A stretch of 64,000 nt of DNA from Acidobacteriota bacterium (GTDB taxonomy: Bacteria; Acidobacteriota; Holophagae; Acanthopleuribacterales; Acanthopleuribacteraceae), in the NCBI GenBank assembly GCA_020439745.1, contig JAGQSC010000003.1, positions 124,001-188,000 on the forward strand, read 5' to 3'. How positions within the stretch are numbered: the stretch's first letter is position 1; each line of letters starts with the position of its first letter. Below, piece after piece: positions 1-8,459 of the stretch. The notes under the pieces were generated by a model, which worked only from the letters and a program-made list of their open reading frames with translations, was not told the origin of the DNA and made no database searches. The translations under genes were made by a program, and so were the position numbers.

Positions 1-266
1 TTGAGCAGCTCATTGATTTTGTGGTTGGTGCGGGCCAGTACCAAACTTCCCTTGATCTCATCAAGGGCGGCATAACCACCGGCCAGTTGACCCATGCCAA
101 TACTGTCAATGTACTTGACCTTGGTCATGTCTAGAACGATTTTGGTTCGACCTCGACCCACCTGTTCCTCAAACATCTTGGAGAGCTGAATGTCGGAACC
201 CAGCGTAATCATCCCATCCACCGTTACCACAGTAATGTCATCAATATCGTTCACATCAATATACAT
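1..266 (-). CDS. STAS-domain anti-sigma factor antagonist (partial)
   Basis: This reads as a SpoIIAA-like STAS protein whose C-terminus lies outside the window; 88 codons are present. It opens with an acidic beta-strand segment (MYIDVNDIDDITVVTVDG). It carries the family's phosphorylation-site motif as YIDSIGMGQL, in which the Ser after Asp is the residue normally phosphorylated by an anti-sigma kinase. In the family such proteins release a sigma factor or act in partner-switching cascades. No cognate kinase, phosphatase or sigma factor is visible nearby, so the target is unknown. The ATG at 266 is the natural start, about 75 bases downstream of moaB on the same strand. Confidence 0.85.
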   Translation of the reverse strand, partial: MYIDVNDIDDITVVTVDGMITLGSDIQLSKMFEEQVGRGRTKIVLDMTKVKYIDSIGMGQLAGGYAALDEIKGSLVLARTNHKINELL

Positions 267-341
267 GTCCCACCCACAGAGCTGACTTTGCCGCTCACTT
301 TACTTGCCGTTGTAGACGCTGTCAACTTTACACACTGCCTT

Positions 342-860
342 TCAACGTCCGACGATCTCGCGGAAGTTACAGGGCTTATGCCGATTGTCTAATTGCTCCA
401 GGATGATGGCATCCATAGCCAATCGGCACGCGGGCGTCGAGCCGGGCAACAAAAACACCAGCGTGTTGCCGCATAGTCCCGCATCGGCGCGGCTCTGGAT
501 CGTGGAGGAGCCGATTTCCTGATAACTGAGCATGCGAAAAAGTTCACCGAACCCGGGGATGTGTTTCTCGAAAAGTGGCTGAACCGCATCGGGGGTGACA
601 TCGCGTGCGCTAAATCCGGTGCCACCTGTTACGATGATGGCCGCACATTGGTCCTGTTGTACAAGGCTGAACACCGCATTGCGTATGGCAACCCGATCAT
701 CCTTCACAACCAACCGTTCGCCGATATGGTGACCCGCATTTCTCAGCTTTTCCTCAATGAGCTGACCTGACCGGTCGTCCTGCAAGGTCCGCGTGTCCGA
801 AACTGTGACAATAGCGATGATGGCGGGCAAAAAGTCACCCGTCTGATGATCACGATTCAT
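342..860 (-). CDS. moaB: MoaB/Mog-family molybdopterin biosynthesis protein
   Basis: This is a molybdenum-cofactor protein of the MoaB/MogA fold, which adenylylates molybdopterin or belongs to that family. Visible motifs are TGGTGFSARDVTPDAV (substrate loop), a PGFGELFRMLSYQEIG segment, SRADAGLCGNTLVF and LPGSTPA. The length of about 172 residues fits MoaB. I chose the ATG at 860, which sits just after GGGGGTG, over a GTG at 878. With this start it overlaps the end of the quinone-reductase gene by 11 bases, suggesting translational coupling. moaA lies far away at 53.3 kb on the same strand, so the cofactor pathway is scattered. MoaB and Mog cannot be separated by eye. Confidence 0.9.
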   Translation of the reverse strand: MNRDHQTGDFLPAIIAIVTVSDTRTLQDDRSGQLIEEKLRNAGHHIGERLVVKDDRVAIRNAVFSLVQQDQCAAIIVTGGTGFSARDVTPDAVQPLFEKHIPGFGELFRMLSYQEIGSSTIQSRADAGLCGNTLVFLLPGSTPACRLAMDAIILEQLDNRHKPCNFREIVGR

Positions 861-1443
861 GCTGCACCCCCAATTCACGTCCCAAGATCAGGATGTCGTT
901 CAAGTAGGCATTCCTTTTCTCGGCGGATGAATAGACATCATGTAGGAAGACATGATCCACTTGTTCAATCCCACAATAGCCGAACACGCCTTCCTTTTCT
1001 TTCAGGCGCATCGCGGACTCCAGTGCTTTTTGTGCCTGCGACTCACCCGAGTTGCCCAGTGTACACACCAATATGACACGTTGGATTCGCAGCAATCCCC
1101 GATCGCCCTGCGCATCAATCTGATAGGCAAAACCTTTGGAAAAAACGCGATCCACCCAGCCCTTGAGGATGGCCGGCATGTCATTCCACCAGACCGGATA
1201 GAACAACGCCAAAACATCAGTTTCATCAAGGCGGCTCTGGTAATTAAGGATCTCCTGAGAGAGGCTGCCACCCAGGAACTGATTAAAATCATCACCATGC
1301 ATCACCGGATTGAAGGCGAGGGCATACAAATCGTAACTGACAATGTCCGAACACACACCGGAAGCACCTTTGAGAAATGACTTGAACAATTGGTGCACGT
1401 AGGATTCCTGATAGTGGCTGGCAACGACGGCTGTGATTTTCAT
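850..1443 (-). CDS. NAD(P)H quinone oxidoreductase-like flavodoxin-fold protein
   Basis: A 197-residue protein of the NQO1/MdaB/KefF flavodoxin-fold family, which uses FMN or FAD to reduce quinones with NAD(P)H. It begins MKITAVVASHYQESY, the usual first beta-strand and phosphate loop, although the loop is less canonical than SxR/PxS types. The characteristic LFYPVWWNDMPAILKGWVDR segment (flavin and dimer region) and the VFSKGFAY stretch are clear. I chose the ATG at 1443 because it is preceded by AAAGGA at good spacing and starts at the first beta-strand; an upstream extension would overlap lplA. It lies 13 bases after the lipoate-ligase gene and overlaps moaB. Confidence 0.88.
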   Translation of the reverse strand: MKITAVVASHYQESYVHQLFKSFLKGASGVCSDIVSYDLYALAFNPVMHGDDFNQFLGGSLSQEILNYQSRLDETDVLALFYPVWWNDMPAILKGWVDRVFSKGFAYQIDAQGDRGLLRIQRVILVCTLGNSGESQAQKALESAMRLKEKEGVFGYCGIEQVDHVFLHDVYSSAEKRNAYLNDILILGRELGVQHES

Positions 1444-1456
1444 AAGGGTCCTTTCA

Positions 1457-2086
1457 TTATCCACCCACCAAATCCAATTCGGTGCGTAATCGGTGAGGTA
1501 ATAGAGTCTGTAATTGGTGACAAAGCTCGGCCATGGACATGGTGACACCCAACCTCCGCAGCGACGTCACAAAGGATGCATGATCGCGACCCTCCCGATA
1601 ATCAGGCTCACGGGGGGGATGCTGCAAATAGCGGCTCATGAGCCCATCTTCAGACGCCACAAGAAGTGATGCCTGATAAAGCAGCAGGGATTTGCGTCGA
1701 AAAATGGATGACCCAACCAGTTTTTGGGTACCCGTCGCGATGTCCGAAAGCCCGCGTTGCGCCAGATTTGGAACGCCCCACCGTTCCATGACATGCATCA
1801 TCGCGCGGTTAATGGCAGCGAAATAGGAACCATTCTGAAAGGGTTGTTGGACGCCCGCCCTCACCGTGATCACGAGGACATGGGGCCCCAATAGAACCGT
1901 GCCCCCTCCGCCCCGCCTTTTAAAAACCGGTATCCCGTCGGCCTCCATGTGTTCGATGACAACTTCACGTTCCACCTTACCACTGGCACCCATGACAACC
2001 GCATAGCTGTCGGGACACGTCACAGCCAGCTCTATCATTCCGGTCTCGATGGGTCCCGTATCCTCAAGGTATGGTTCAACCTGCAT
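1457..2086 (-). CDS. Lipoate-protein ligase A-like protein (single catalytic domain)
   Basis: This belongs to the BPL/LplA/LipB fold that attaches lipoate or octanoate to lysines. The motif KRRGGGGTVLLGP matches the RRxGGGG substrate loop, and TQKLVGSSIFRRK matches the LplA lysine loop, followed by the LLLYQASLL strand. At 209 residues it has only the catalytic domain and lacks the C-terminal accessory domain of E. coli LplA (338 residues). It could therefore be a LipM/LipL-type octanoyltransferase or half of a bipartite ligase. The start at 2086 follows CTGGAGGTGGC, a strong ribosome-binding site. It leads the reverse-strand group with the quinone reductase and moaB. Octanoate- versus lipoate-transfer cannot be decided from sequence alone. 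Confidence 0.85.
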   Translation of the reverse strand: MQVEPYLEDTGPIETGMIELAVTCPDSYAVVMGASGKVEREVVIEHMEADGIPVFKRRGGGGTVLLGPHVLVITVRAGVQQPFQNGSYFAAINRAMMHVMERWGVPNLAQRGLSDIATGTQKLVGSSIFRRKSLLLYQASLLVASEDGLMSRYLQHPPREPDYREGRDHASFVTSLRRLGVTMSMAELCHQLQTLLPHRLRTELDLVGG

Positions 2087-2186
2087 GCCACCTCCAGAGA
2101 CCGCAGATTCTAGCAAACATCGATTCGTTTAATGCGTAAGCCTGCTGTGCTAGATTGAGCACAAACGCGGTCGGGGAGCCGATAAA

Positions 2187-3500
2187 ATGCTACAGGGTGC
2201 ACAACAATTTATCTTCGATGATGGCCCATGCACGCTTGACGAAATAGACCGTGCCATCGAGGGTCTTGAGCTCGGCAAGCCTGAGCGGAGTTCATCCTTA
2301 CTGATGGCCTGGCGATGTGGCACCAACCGCCAAAACATACTCCGGATGCGAGTTGCAGACCAATGGGGTTTGCCCACCATGCCTGTTCGCTTCGATCTGG
2401 GCCGCGAGCTCGCAGTGTTGGGAAACATGCGCATCGTTCGGCAGTTTGAGCCCAATTGGGCTTTAGTCGATGCACCCCATCTGACACCGGCACTGGAGCG
2501 CTGCAGCTACTTGAATTTGTCGTCGGGAACCTCGGCGACTCGCACCATCGCTTTCCCCACGCATGAGCAGTTATTTGAAAATGCTCGCAGTTGCAATGAA
2601 GCATTCGGCTTAAGCCATCGCCGATGGTACTGGTGCACCTTTCCGTTTTTTGCTCACGCCCATGAACTGATTTCAAAATCTATTGCGGCCGATATCCCCT
2701 TATTGAATTGCGCGCCGACGGCGGTCTCCAGAATCAACACCATCCTCAACGAACAACCGATTGAACTTCACATACTCACCACCCCTCACGTGGCAACAAG
2801 CTTCCTTAGTAAGCATTTGGATGTGGCAGATCCGTCAAGGATCCGGTTCGAGTTGGCTGGTGAATATGTCTCATTGGGTGTGGTCAATCGACTCCGCGCC
2901 AAGGGCTTCAAAGCCGCGGTCTCATGGGGATCTGCCGAAACGTCCGGAGTAGCAATGGCCGATCTCCATCCACAAGTAGCTGGAAGTATTGGCAAACCCT
3001 TACCACGCTACCAGGTAACGCCTGATCAAATATGTGATCGTGCCCCACTCACCATTGCGGGACCTGCAATACCCTCGTATCTATTCAGAAATCATCAACT
3101 CAATGCCACTCATGGTCATTTCGTTTCCAAAGATGAGGTTGGGTATGACGGACATAACCTCATTTTCCGCGGGCGAAGCGACAAGCAGATCAAGTTCAAG
3201 GGAACCTATATCAACGTTACAGAAGTTGAGAGTTGGGCCAAGAACTTTGATGAAGTAGACAATGCGTTTTTGACGGTGGAAGACACACCCAACCAAACCG
3301 AACTCCGACTCTACGTTCAATGTGAACAGAAATCGCTATGGCCAGAAATTGAAAGTGTCATCAAAAGCCGTATGTTCCAAACCTATGGAGGCATTCGAAT
3401 ACACGTATTGTCGCGTGTCGCATTAAGTCACACGCCAACCGGCAAACTAATCCGCGAGGCAAGCCAACAAACCCAGCCATTTCAGCCAAGTGGGGCCTGA
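2187..3500 (+). CDS. ANL-superfamily adenylating enzyme (acyl-CoA synthetase-like)
   Basis: A 437-residue AMP-forming enzyme of the ANL superfamily. The ATP-binding loop reads LNLSSGTSATRTIAFPTHEQ, the aromatic/acidic motif SWGSAETSG, the hinge GRSDKQIKFKGTYINVTEVE, and the catalytic-lysine tail HTPTGKLIRE. All core motifs are therefore present. It is shorter than typical acyl-CoA synthetases (about 550) because the N-terminal part is reduced, closer to phenylacetate-CoA-ligase size. The substrate is not predictable, and no carrier protein lies beside it. The ATG follows GGGGAG at 2173-2178. It is divergent from the lplA group, with about 100 bases between them. A promoter for fdxA overlaps its stop codon. 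Confidence 0.88.
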   Translation: MLQGAQQFIFDDGPCTLDEIDRAIEGLELGKPERSSSLLMAWRCGTNRQNILRMRVADQWGLPTMPVRFDLGRELAVLGNMRIVRQFEPNWALVDAPHLTPALERCSYLNLSSGTSATRTIAFPTHEQLFENARSCNEAFGLSHRRWYWCTFPFFAHAHELISKSIAADIPLLNCAPTAVSRINTILNEQPIELHILTTPHVATSFLSKHLDVADPSRIRFELAGEYVSLGVVNRLRAKGFKAAVSWGSAETSGVAMADLHPQVAGSIGKPLPRYQVTPDQICDRAPLTIAGPAIPSYLFRNHQLNATHGHFVSKDEVGYDGHNLIFRGRSDKQIKFKGTYINVTEVESWAKNFDEVDNAFLTVEDTPNQTELRLYVQCEQKSLWPEIESVIKSRMFQTYGGIRIHVLSRVALSHTPTGKLIREASQQTQPFQPSGA

Positions 3501-3525
3501 CAGCAAAAGCGGATGGTGGTAGGAT
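3497..3525 (+). promoter_or_regulatory. sigma70-type promoter for fdxA
   Basis: A -35 element CTGACA (3497-3502, five of six consensus) and a -10 element TAGGAT (3520-3525, four of six) are separated by exactly 17 bases. The -35 overlaps the stop codon of the upstream ANL gene. The predicted transcript would begin about 30 bases before the fdxA ATG, leaving room for its GGAGG ribosome-binding site. Confidence 0.5.
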
Positions 3526-3564
3526 AGTGCCGCAAATCAACACCTTGTCTGGAGGCAACAAAAA

Positions 3565-3885
3565 ATGACTCATGTAGTGACATCCAACTGCGTAGATTGC
3601 AAGTTTACGGACTGCGTTCTGGTATGCCCGGTGGATTGCTTTTACGAATTGGATCGACAACTGATCATCGATCCGGACGAGTGTATTGACTGCTCTGCGT
3701 GTGTGGCGGAGTGCCCCGTTGAGGCCATTTATGCCGAAGACGAAGTGCCTGACGAACATGAAGCAGACATCGAATTCAACGCGTCCGAATGTGAACGCGT
3801 GAAGGATGCAAACCAACCTCCCATTACCGATCAGAAAGATCCTCTACCAACGGCAGAAGACAAGAAATCCAGTTTGGGATTCTAA
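3565..3885 (+). CDS. fdxA: FdxA-type 7Fe (3Fe-4S/4Fe-4S) ferredoxin
   Basis: A 106-residue ferredoxin of the Azotobacter FdI/FdxA family. The first motif is [18 protein letters not shown], with the C-x2-C-x4-C-x3-CP spacing typical of the mixed cluster region. The second is [16 protein letters not shown], a classical C-x2-C-x2-C-x3-CP 4Fe-4S motif. The tail is acidic and ends in KKSSLGF. It would be a soluble low-potential electron carrier; the partner is unknown. The start is set by GGAGGCAACAAAA before the ATG. It is convergent with the HD-GYP gene, overlapping by four bases at the stop codons. Confidence 0.95.
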   Translation: MTHVVTSNCVDCKFTDCVLVCPVDCFYELDRQLIIDPDECIDCSACVAECPVEAIYAEDEVPDEHEADIEFNASECERVKDANQPPITDQKDPLPTAEDKKSSLGF

Positions 3886-4817
3886 CTTTCCTTTTCGTCT
3901 AAATACGATCGGGGCAGGTCCAGCAGGTCTGGTCTGACATGAGCATGGCACCAGTCATCGGGTACCCGCCAGTACCAATGCTTCAGTTCGCGATGGATGG
4001 TGTCATGGGGCGCACCATCGAAATCATCGACATTTAAAACATCTCCATCGCAATTGGTGACTGCAAAGGGTTGTGGCCCAAGCTCGCCTGGCGCCATGAC
4101 GGCGCGTCGTCCATCCTTCAATTCCACAAATGTGCCCAGTGGATACCGACCCATGAAACGCAAAAACCCCTGAAACAGGCCTTTGCTGAACTTATGCCCG
4201 GCCCACCGGCCCATGACGATCAAAGCTTCGTGCTGGGAGTACGTGGGGCGAATACGACGGGGCGTGGTCAGCCCGTCAAAACAGTCTGCGATTCGCAATA
4301 CTTGAGATAGTGCTGTGGGTTCTGTTGTACCCGTAGGATAACCCCTTCCATTGGGTTGCTCATGATGCTCTTCGATCCACTGGACCATTTCATTATCCAG
4401 AACCGCTTCCCGCCAAGCGCTGACACGGGTATGGGCCGCAAGCAGTCGAGCCTGGCTATGGGTATAAGCACCGAACACATGTACCAAATCGTCGGGATGC
4501 CAATGTCCCAGGTCATGAATCAGTGCACAAAAAGAAAAATCATCGCGGCGCCGCCCCAGTTGGTGCACAGCATTCGTCCAGGCTCGGGCCAAAAGCATGA
4601 CATTGATCCCGTGTCGCGGGGTCATCGCGTGACCGCTCTTAATTCGCGTCATGCAAACTGCCGCAACGGGATCCCGATCGATTTCTTCCCACACCCGCTT
4701 TAGCGATTCCTTGGTGCGGAGCTCGGCCAAACTCAGATGTCCTCTGATCAGTTGCAAAAAATCACGTTCAAGCGCGACGATTTCACGATTAAACCCATCA
4801 AGCCGGCCTGCGGCCAT
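3882..4817 (-). CDS. HD-GYP domain phosphohydrolase, probable c-di-GMP phosphodiesterase
   Basis: A 311-residue protein built mostly of an HD-GYP domain. The metal-binding HD signature is [11 protein letters not shown] (about residues 95-106), and the GYP signature is [11 protein letters not shown]. The following helix [17 protein letters not shown] is also typical. The HD element reads HDLGH rather than the usual HDxGK, so one position of the consensus differs. There is no receiver or membrane domain, only a short helical N-terminus and a beta-rich C-terminal tail that resembles those of PilZ-less HD-GYP proteins. The gene starts four bases after the stop of a small membrane protein and is probably co-translated with it. 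Cyclic-di-GMP as substrate is a family inference. Confidence 0.85.
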   Translation of the reverse strand: MAAGRLDGFNREIVALERDFLQLIRGHLSLAELRTKESLKRVWEEIDRDPVAAVCMTRIKSGHAMTPRHGINVMLLARAWTNAVHQLGRRRDDFSFCALIHDLGHWHPDDLVHVFGAYTHSQARLLAAHTRVSAWREAVLDNEMVQWIEEHHEQPNGRGYPTGTTEPTALSQVLRIADCFDGLTTPRRIRPTYSQHEALIVMGRWAGHKFSKGLFQGFLRFMGRYPLGTFVELKDGRRAVMAPGELGPQPFAVTNCDGDVLNVDDFDGAPHDTIHRELKHWYWRVPDDWCHAHVRPDLLDLPRSYLDEKES

Positions 4818-4821
4818 GAGC

Positions 4822-5013
4822 TTAGCTTTGGTTATCTTCGCGTTGCTTGGACTGAGCGAACTTGAAGATTCCGATCTTGGCGCTCACACCGAGTACGGTT
4901 CCAGCAATGCCAGGACTTGAAAAAAGAAATGCAACGACAATCAATGCCACAATGTGCAAAATGCTGTTGAAAGGGCGTAACGTCATCACAATTTCATAAA
5001 GGGCAGTTAACAT
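4822..5013 (-). CDS. Small single-pass membrane protein, function unknown
   Basis: A 63-residue protein with one long hydrophobic stretch (SILHIVALIVVAFLFSSPGIAG, about residues 17-38), a short charged N-terminus and a basic, hydrophilic tail. It is supported as a gene by AAGGA at good spacing before its ATG and by its stop lying four bases before the HD-GYP start. I do not recognise the family. The arrangement suggests it could tether or regulate the HD-GYP protein at the membrane, but that is inference from position only. Confidence 0.65.
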   Translation of the reverse strand: MLTALYEIVMTLRPFNSILHIVALIVVAFLFSSPGIAGTVLGVSAKIGIFKFAQSKQREDNQS

Positions 5014-5229
5014 GATTCGTCCTTAACGCATCAATTTCATCAAACCGCAGCCATTATAGGCGAGATTGGTGACTGGATCCACCCAAGATCCCGGGTGCCG
5101 GCTTCAAATTCGCGCTGCAATCTGGCCGCGACTTGCTTTAGACTGGATGCAAAGCGCCTAAATGATGTAAAACGGTGTAGATGTTGTTCAATCAACCCTA
5201 GATGCAAATGTTTGGAGGAGTTTAATCGC

Positions 5230-6174
5230 ATGACTGTGCAGTGTTTTCTGTTTCCCGGACAGGGATCCCAGAAACTAGGAATGGGTAAGAGTTTCCACGA
5301 AGTTGACGAATTAGTTGAAGCCCTTTTTGATGAAGCTTCTGATATTGCCGGATTTGATGTTGCAGACCTGTGTTTCAACGGGCCTTTCGAAAAATTGACG
5401 GAAACTCGTTACCTGCAACCAGCTCTTGCAACTGTTATGTTAGGTTGCCTGACAGCCATGGAAGAATTCGACGTGATCCCCAACAATGTGGCGGGACACA
5501 GCTTAGGCGAGTATGTGGCTTTGGTCTCTGCGCGGGTCATTTCCCGCCGAGAATGCCTGAAACTTGTGACTGAACGCGGGAAGTTGATGCAGCGTGAGGC
5601 AGAAGCCCATCCGGGCACCATGTCTGCGGTCCTGCGTGTCGCTGAAGCTGAACTGCAATCCATCATTGATCAAGTCGCCGGCGAGGACGTGATTATTGCC
5701 AACTACAATACCCCGGAACAATTAGTGATCTCCGGGTCGATTGCCGGCGTCGAGAAAGTGGAAGGCGCGCTTAAGGAAAAAGGCATGCGATTTATTCGAT
5801 TGGCGGTGTCCGGCGCATGGCATTCCCGTCTCATGAAGGGCGCTGAAGAGGAGTTCAATGCCATCATCGATGAAATCGATTTTGACGATGCCCGTATCCC
5901 CATCATGATGAACGTCACTGGAATGCCGGAAACGGAAGGTGCTGCCATTAAGGAATTGATGAAACGGCAGATGTGTTCAGGGGTTCGCTGGTATCAGGGC
6001 GTTCGTCAGGCCTGGCTGGGTGGTTCTCGTAAATTCACGGAACTCGGACCGAAAAGCACACTGATCAAAATGCTCAACGCCATTGTGCCCGATCCAACCG
6101 CATTGACGACCTACGTCATCGATTCACACATTGCGCTTAACAGCTTTGTCACGGAAGAGGACGACGAGCTCTAA
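5230..6174 (+). CDS. fabD: Malonyl-CoA:ACP transacylase FabD
   Basis: A 314-residue FabD that transfers the malonyl group from CoA to acyl carrier protein in type II fatty acid synthesis. It begins with FPGQGSQKLGMG. It has the nucleophile elbow GHSLGEY (Ser91), Arg116 in TERGKLMQ and the catalytic histidine in SGAWHSRLM (His198), all at expected positions. The length is normal. The ATG at 5230 follows TTGGAGGAG; an in-frame extension to 5095 has no family similarity. It heads the run fabD-pyrD-Nfu-FNR and is three bases from pyrD. No fabH, fabG, acpP or fabF is adjacent, unlike the common fab cluster. Confidence 0.95.
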   Translation: MTVQCFLFPGQGSQKLGMGKSFHEVDELVEALFDEASDIAGFDVADLCFNGPFEKLTETRYLQPALATVMLGCLTAMEEFDVIPNNVAGHSLGEYVALVSARVISRRECLKLVTERGKLMQREAEAHPGTMSAVLRVAEAELQSIIDQVAGEDVIIANYNTPEQLVISGSIAGVEKVEGALKEKGMRFIRLAVSGAWHSRLMKGAEEEFNAIIDEIDFDDARIPIMMNVTGMPETEGAAIKELMKRQMCSGVRWYQGVRQAWLGGSRKFTELGPKSTLIKMLNAIVPDPTALTTYVIDSHIALNSFVTEEDDEL

Positions 6175-6177
6175 ACA

Positions 6178-7254
6178 TTGCTCTACCAATACATCCTGAA
6201 ACCCCTCCTTTTCCAATTGGATCCGGAGCGGGTGCATAATCTAGCAGCCTTCTTCCTATCACAGAAGTGGTTCCATCCGTTCCTTCGATGCGTGAATTGG
6301 CAACGCAAATGTCAAGGCATCGACTTGACGACATCACTTTGCGGCATCCCATTGAAGCATCCGATTTCACTAGCAGCCGGATTTGATAAGCACGCACACA
6401 TGGTGAAGGGTTTGCACCAGTTGGGCTTTAGCGCCATCGAGATTGGCACAGTGACGCATTTGCCTCAAGAGGGCAACCCACAGCCGCGCTTGTTTCGCTT
6501 ACCCAAGGATCAGGCACTGATCAACCGAATGGGATTCAACAATGGGGGCGCCCATGCGGTTGCCCGTCGATTACCCGTCGAAGGTGTGGTTCTAGGTGGC
6601 AACATCGGCAAGAGCAAAGTGGTCCCCTTGGAACAAGCTCGGGACGATTATCAACAAACGTTTCATGCCTTGCATCCGCATGTACAGTACTTTGTGGTCA
6701 ACGTCAGCAGTCCCAACACACCCAATCTAAGGAAATTACAAGACAAGGCCCCCTTGACCGAGCTGATCATGGCATTGCAGTCCATCAATCGCCCCAAAAA
6801 ACCGATACTGCTCAAAATCGCACCTGACCTCACCGATCCCCAACTGGATGACATCGTAGAAGTGGTGCAGGCCACCGACATGGATGGTGTGATAGCCACG
6901 AATACAACCATTGAGAGATCTGGCTTGAAGACTGACGCCCACAGAATTGAGGCCATAGGAGCGGGGGGACTGAGCGGTGCGCCGGTTAGGCAACGATCCA
7001 CGGAAGTGATACGTCTACTTCGCGCGCAACTCCCAAACACGATCGATGTGGTGGGTGTCGGAGGTATCTTCACGGGCGAGGATGCATATGAGAAAATCTG
7101 TGCGGGGGCAAATGTCGTACAAATCTATACGGGCTTTATCTACCGAGGTCCAGCGACGGTCATAAAGATCCTCAATGAGCTCGAAACATGCCTGAAGCGC
7201 GACGGACACACAAGCCTCCGCCAGGCAGTCGGTAGTCGTACTCAAGCCCTTTAA
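6178..7254 (+). CDS. pyrD: Dihydroorotate dehydrogenase (quinone), class 2
   Basis: This enzyme oxidises dihydroorotate to orotate in pyrimidine synthesis, passing electrons through FMN to membrane quinone. It has the class 2 N-terminal helical extension (LLFQLDPERVHNLAAF), the SLAAGFDKHAHMVKGLHQLG segment, INRMGFNNGG, the active-site serine in VNVSSPNTPNLR, and the FMN phosphate-binding GGIFTGEDAYEKICAGA. The length of 358 residues is normal. The start is a TTG at 6178, three bases after the fabD stop, so translation is probably coupled. The class 2 type implies a quinone-based respiratory chain. Confidence 0.95.
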   Translation: MLYQYILKPLLFQLDPERVHNLAAFFLSQKWFHPFLRCVNWQRKCQGIDLTTSLCGIPLKHPISLAAGFDKHAHMVKGLHQLGFSAIEIGTVTHLPQEGNPQPRLFRLPKDQALINRMGFNNGGAHAVARRLPVEGVVLGGNIGKSKVVPLEQARDDYQQTFHALHPHVQYFVVNVSSPNTPNLRKLQDKAPLTELIMALQSINRPKKPILLKIAPDLTDPQLDDIVEVVQATDMDGVIATNTTIERSGLKTDAHRIEAIGAGGLSGAPVRQRSTEVIRLLRAQLPNTIDVVGVGGIFTGEDAYEKICAGANVVQIYTGFIYRGPATVIKILNELETCLKRDGHTSLRQAVGSRTQAL

Positions 7255-7272
7255 GCAAAGCAAGGAGACCAC

Positions 7273-7827
7273 ATGAACCGCAAAGACGTCTACATCACCG
7301 CCAACCCCACGCCAAACCCGGAATCGCTGAAATTCATCATCGATCGGCAAATCGTTGACGGCGAACCCATCACCCTTTCGTCAAGTGCGGAAGCTCAAGG
7401 CAGCCCTCTTGCCGAGAAATTATTTGCCTTGGGTCACATTGACCATTTGTTTGCATTTCAGAATTTCATCACCATTACCAAAACCGCAGGGACTGTAGTT
7501 TGGCAAGATTTCGCCCGACAAATTGGACAGACCATTCGCGAACATATTCAATCGGGAGATCCACATTTCAACGTTGAACAAGAAGCCGAATCGACCTCTT
7601 CCGATCCCAAAATAAGACTGATCAAGGAAGTACTCGACGAAATCAGACCCTCGGTTGCCATGGACGGTGGCAACATCGTATTTGCGGGTTTTCAGGACGG
7701 AATCGTCCAGGTCTTTATGCAAGGTGCGTGCAGTGGATGCCCAAGCTCCACCATTACGTTGAAGGCCGGTATCGAACAAAGACTCCGCCAGGTCTTACCT
7801 GACATTAAAGGCGTGGTTGCGATCTAG
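7273..7827 (+). CDS. Nfu-type iron-sulfur cluster scaffold/carrier
   Basis: A 184-residue protein with the Nfu N-terminal domain (ITANPTPNPESLKFI at the start) and a C-terminal NifU-like domain. The CxxC cluster ligands are in GACSGCPSSTITLK (about residues 150-163). This matches the eukaryotic NFU1/bacterial Nfu layout rather than E. coli NfuA, which has a degenerate A-type domain. It would carry 4Fe-4S clusters to client enzymes. AAGGAGACCAC before the ATG sets the start. Its TAG stop shares a base with the GTG start of the FNR-like gene, so the two are coupled. Confidence 0.92.
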   Translation: MNRKDVYITANPTPNPESLKFIIDRQIVDGEPITLSSSAEAQGSPLAEKLFALGHIDHLFAFQNFITITKTAGTVVWQDFARQIGQTIREHIQSGDPHFNVEQEAESTSSDPKIRLIKEVLDEIRPSVAMDGGNIVFAGFQDGIVQVFMQGACSGCPSSTITLKAGIEQRLRQVLPDIKGVVAI

Positions 7828-8459
7828 TGTCTCCGAGTCTGATGCGGATACGCCGCAATGAACAGACCTCGGATCCACACACGCGCATCTTGCGCCTGGA
7901 TCTGCCCACATGGACCCATTTCAAACCAGGCCAATGGATGAGCGTTAAGCACCATGGGATCGCGCGTTCCTACTCCCTGTTAACCCGAGAAGCGGATGCC
8001 ATTTGCGTCGACCAGGTATCTGAAGGTGTACTTTCGCCCATCCTTTGCCAGTCCAAAGAGGGAGACGTGTTTGAGGTAGCGGGTCCCTATGGCGCGTTTA
8101 CCCTTCCAGAGCCCATGCCGCGCAACTTGCTACTGATTGGGTGCTACACGGGGATGACACCCATCCACTGCCTCAGCCAACATTTGCGACACACAGACAC
8201 ATCATTCACGGCCAAAATCCTCGATTTCCACGAACACAACACCTGGCCCATTGAAGACCTAATCACCGAGAACATCCTTGGCGACCCACGTTTCTCCTAT
8301 GTCCGTCACACCCATCATTGTGAGCAGATCCAGCCGCTCCTCAGCGATCGGCCCTATGTCATGGCTGCGGGGCGCACGCATTTCGTCAAATCAGTTCAAG
8401 CATTATTGAAATCTGCTGGTTATGTTCGAAGCCAATACGCTCTGGAACGGTTCGGCTAA
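7827..8459 (+). CDS. FNR-like flavin reductase domain protein
   Basis: A 210-residue protein with the ferredoxin-NADP+ reductase fold. It has the FAD-binding motif RSYSLLT, the GPYGAFTLPE loop and the pyridine-nucleotide motif LLIGCYTGMTPI (Cys in place of the common Gly or Ala). The C-terminal YVMAAGRTHFVKSVQALL matches the usual NAD-ribose region. There is no fused 2Fe-2S domain, so the electron partner would be separate; the neighbouring Nfu protein and fdxA are possible but unproven. The start is the GTG overlapping the Nfu stop (an ATG at 7842 is the alternative). It converges on the winged-helix gene with a four-base overlap. Confidence 0.8.
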   Translation: MSPSLMRIRRNEQTSDPHTRILRLDLPTWTHFKPGQWMSVKHHGIARSYSLLTREADAICVDQVSEGVLSPILCQSKEGDVFEVAGPYGAFTLPEPMPRNLLLIGCYTGMTPIHCLSQHLRHTDTSFTAKILDFHEHNTWPIEDLITENILGDPRFSYVRHTHHCEQIQPLLSDRPYVMAAGRTHFVKSVQALLKSAGYVRSQYALERFG

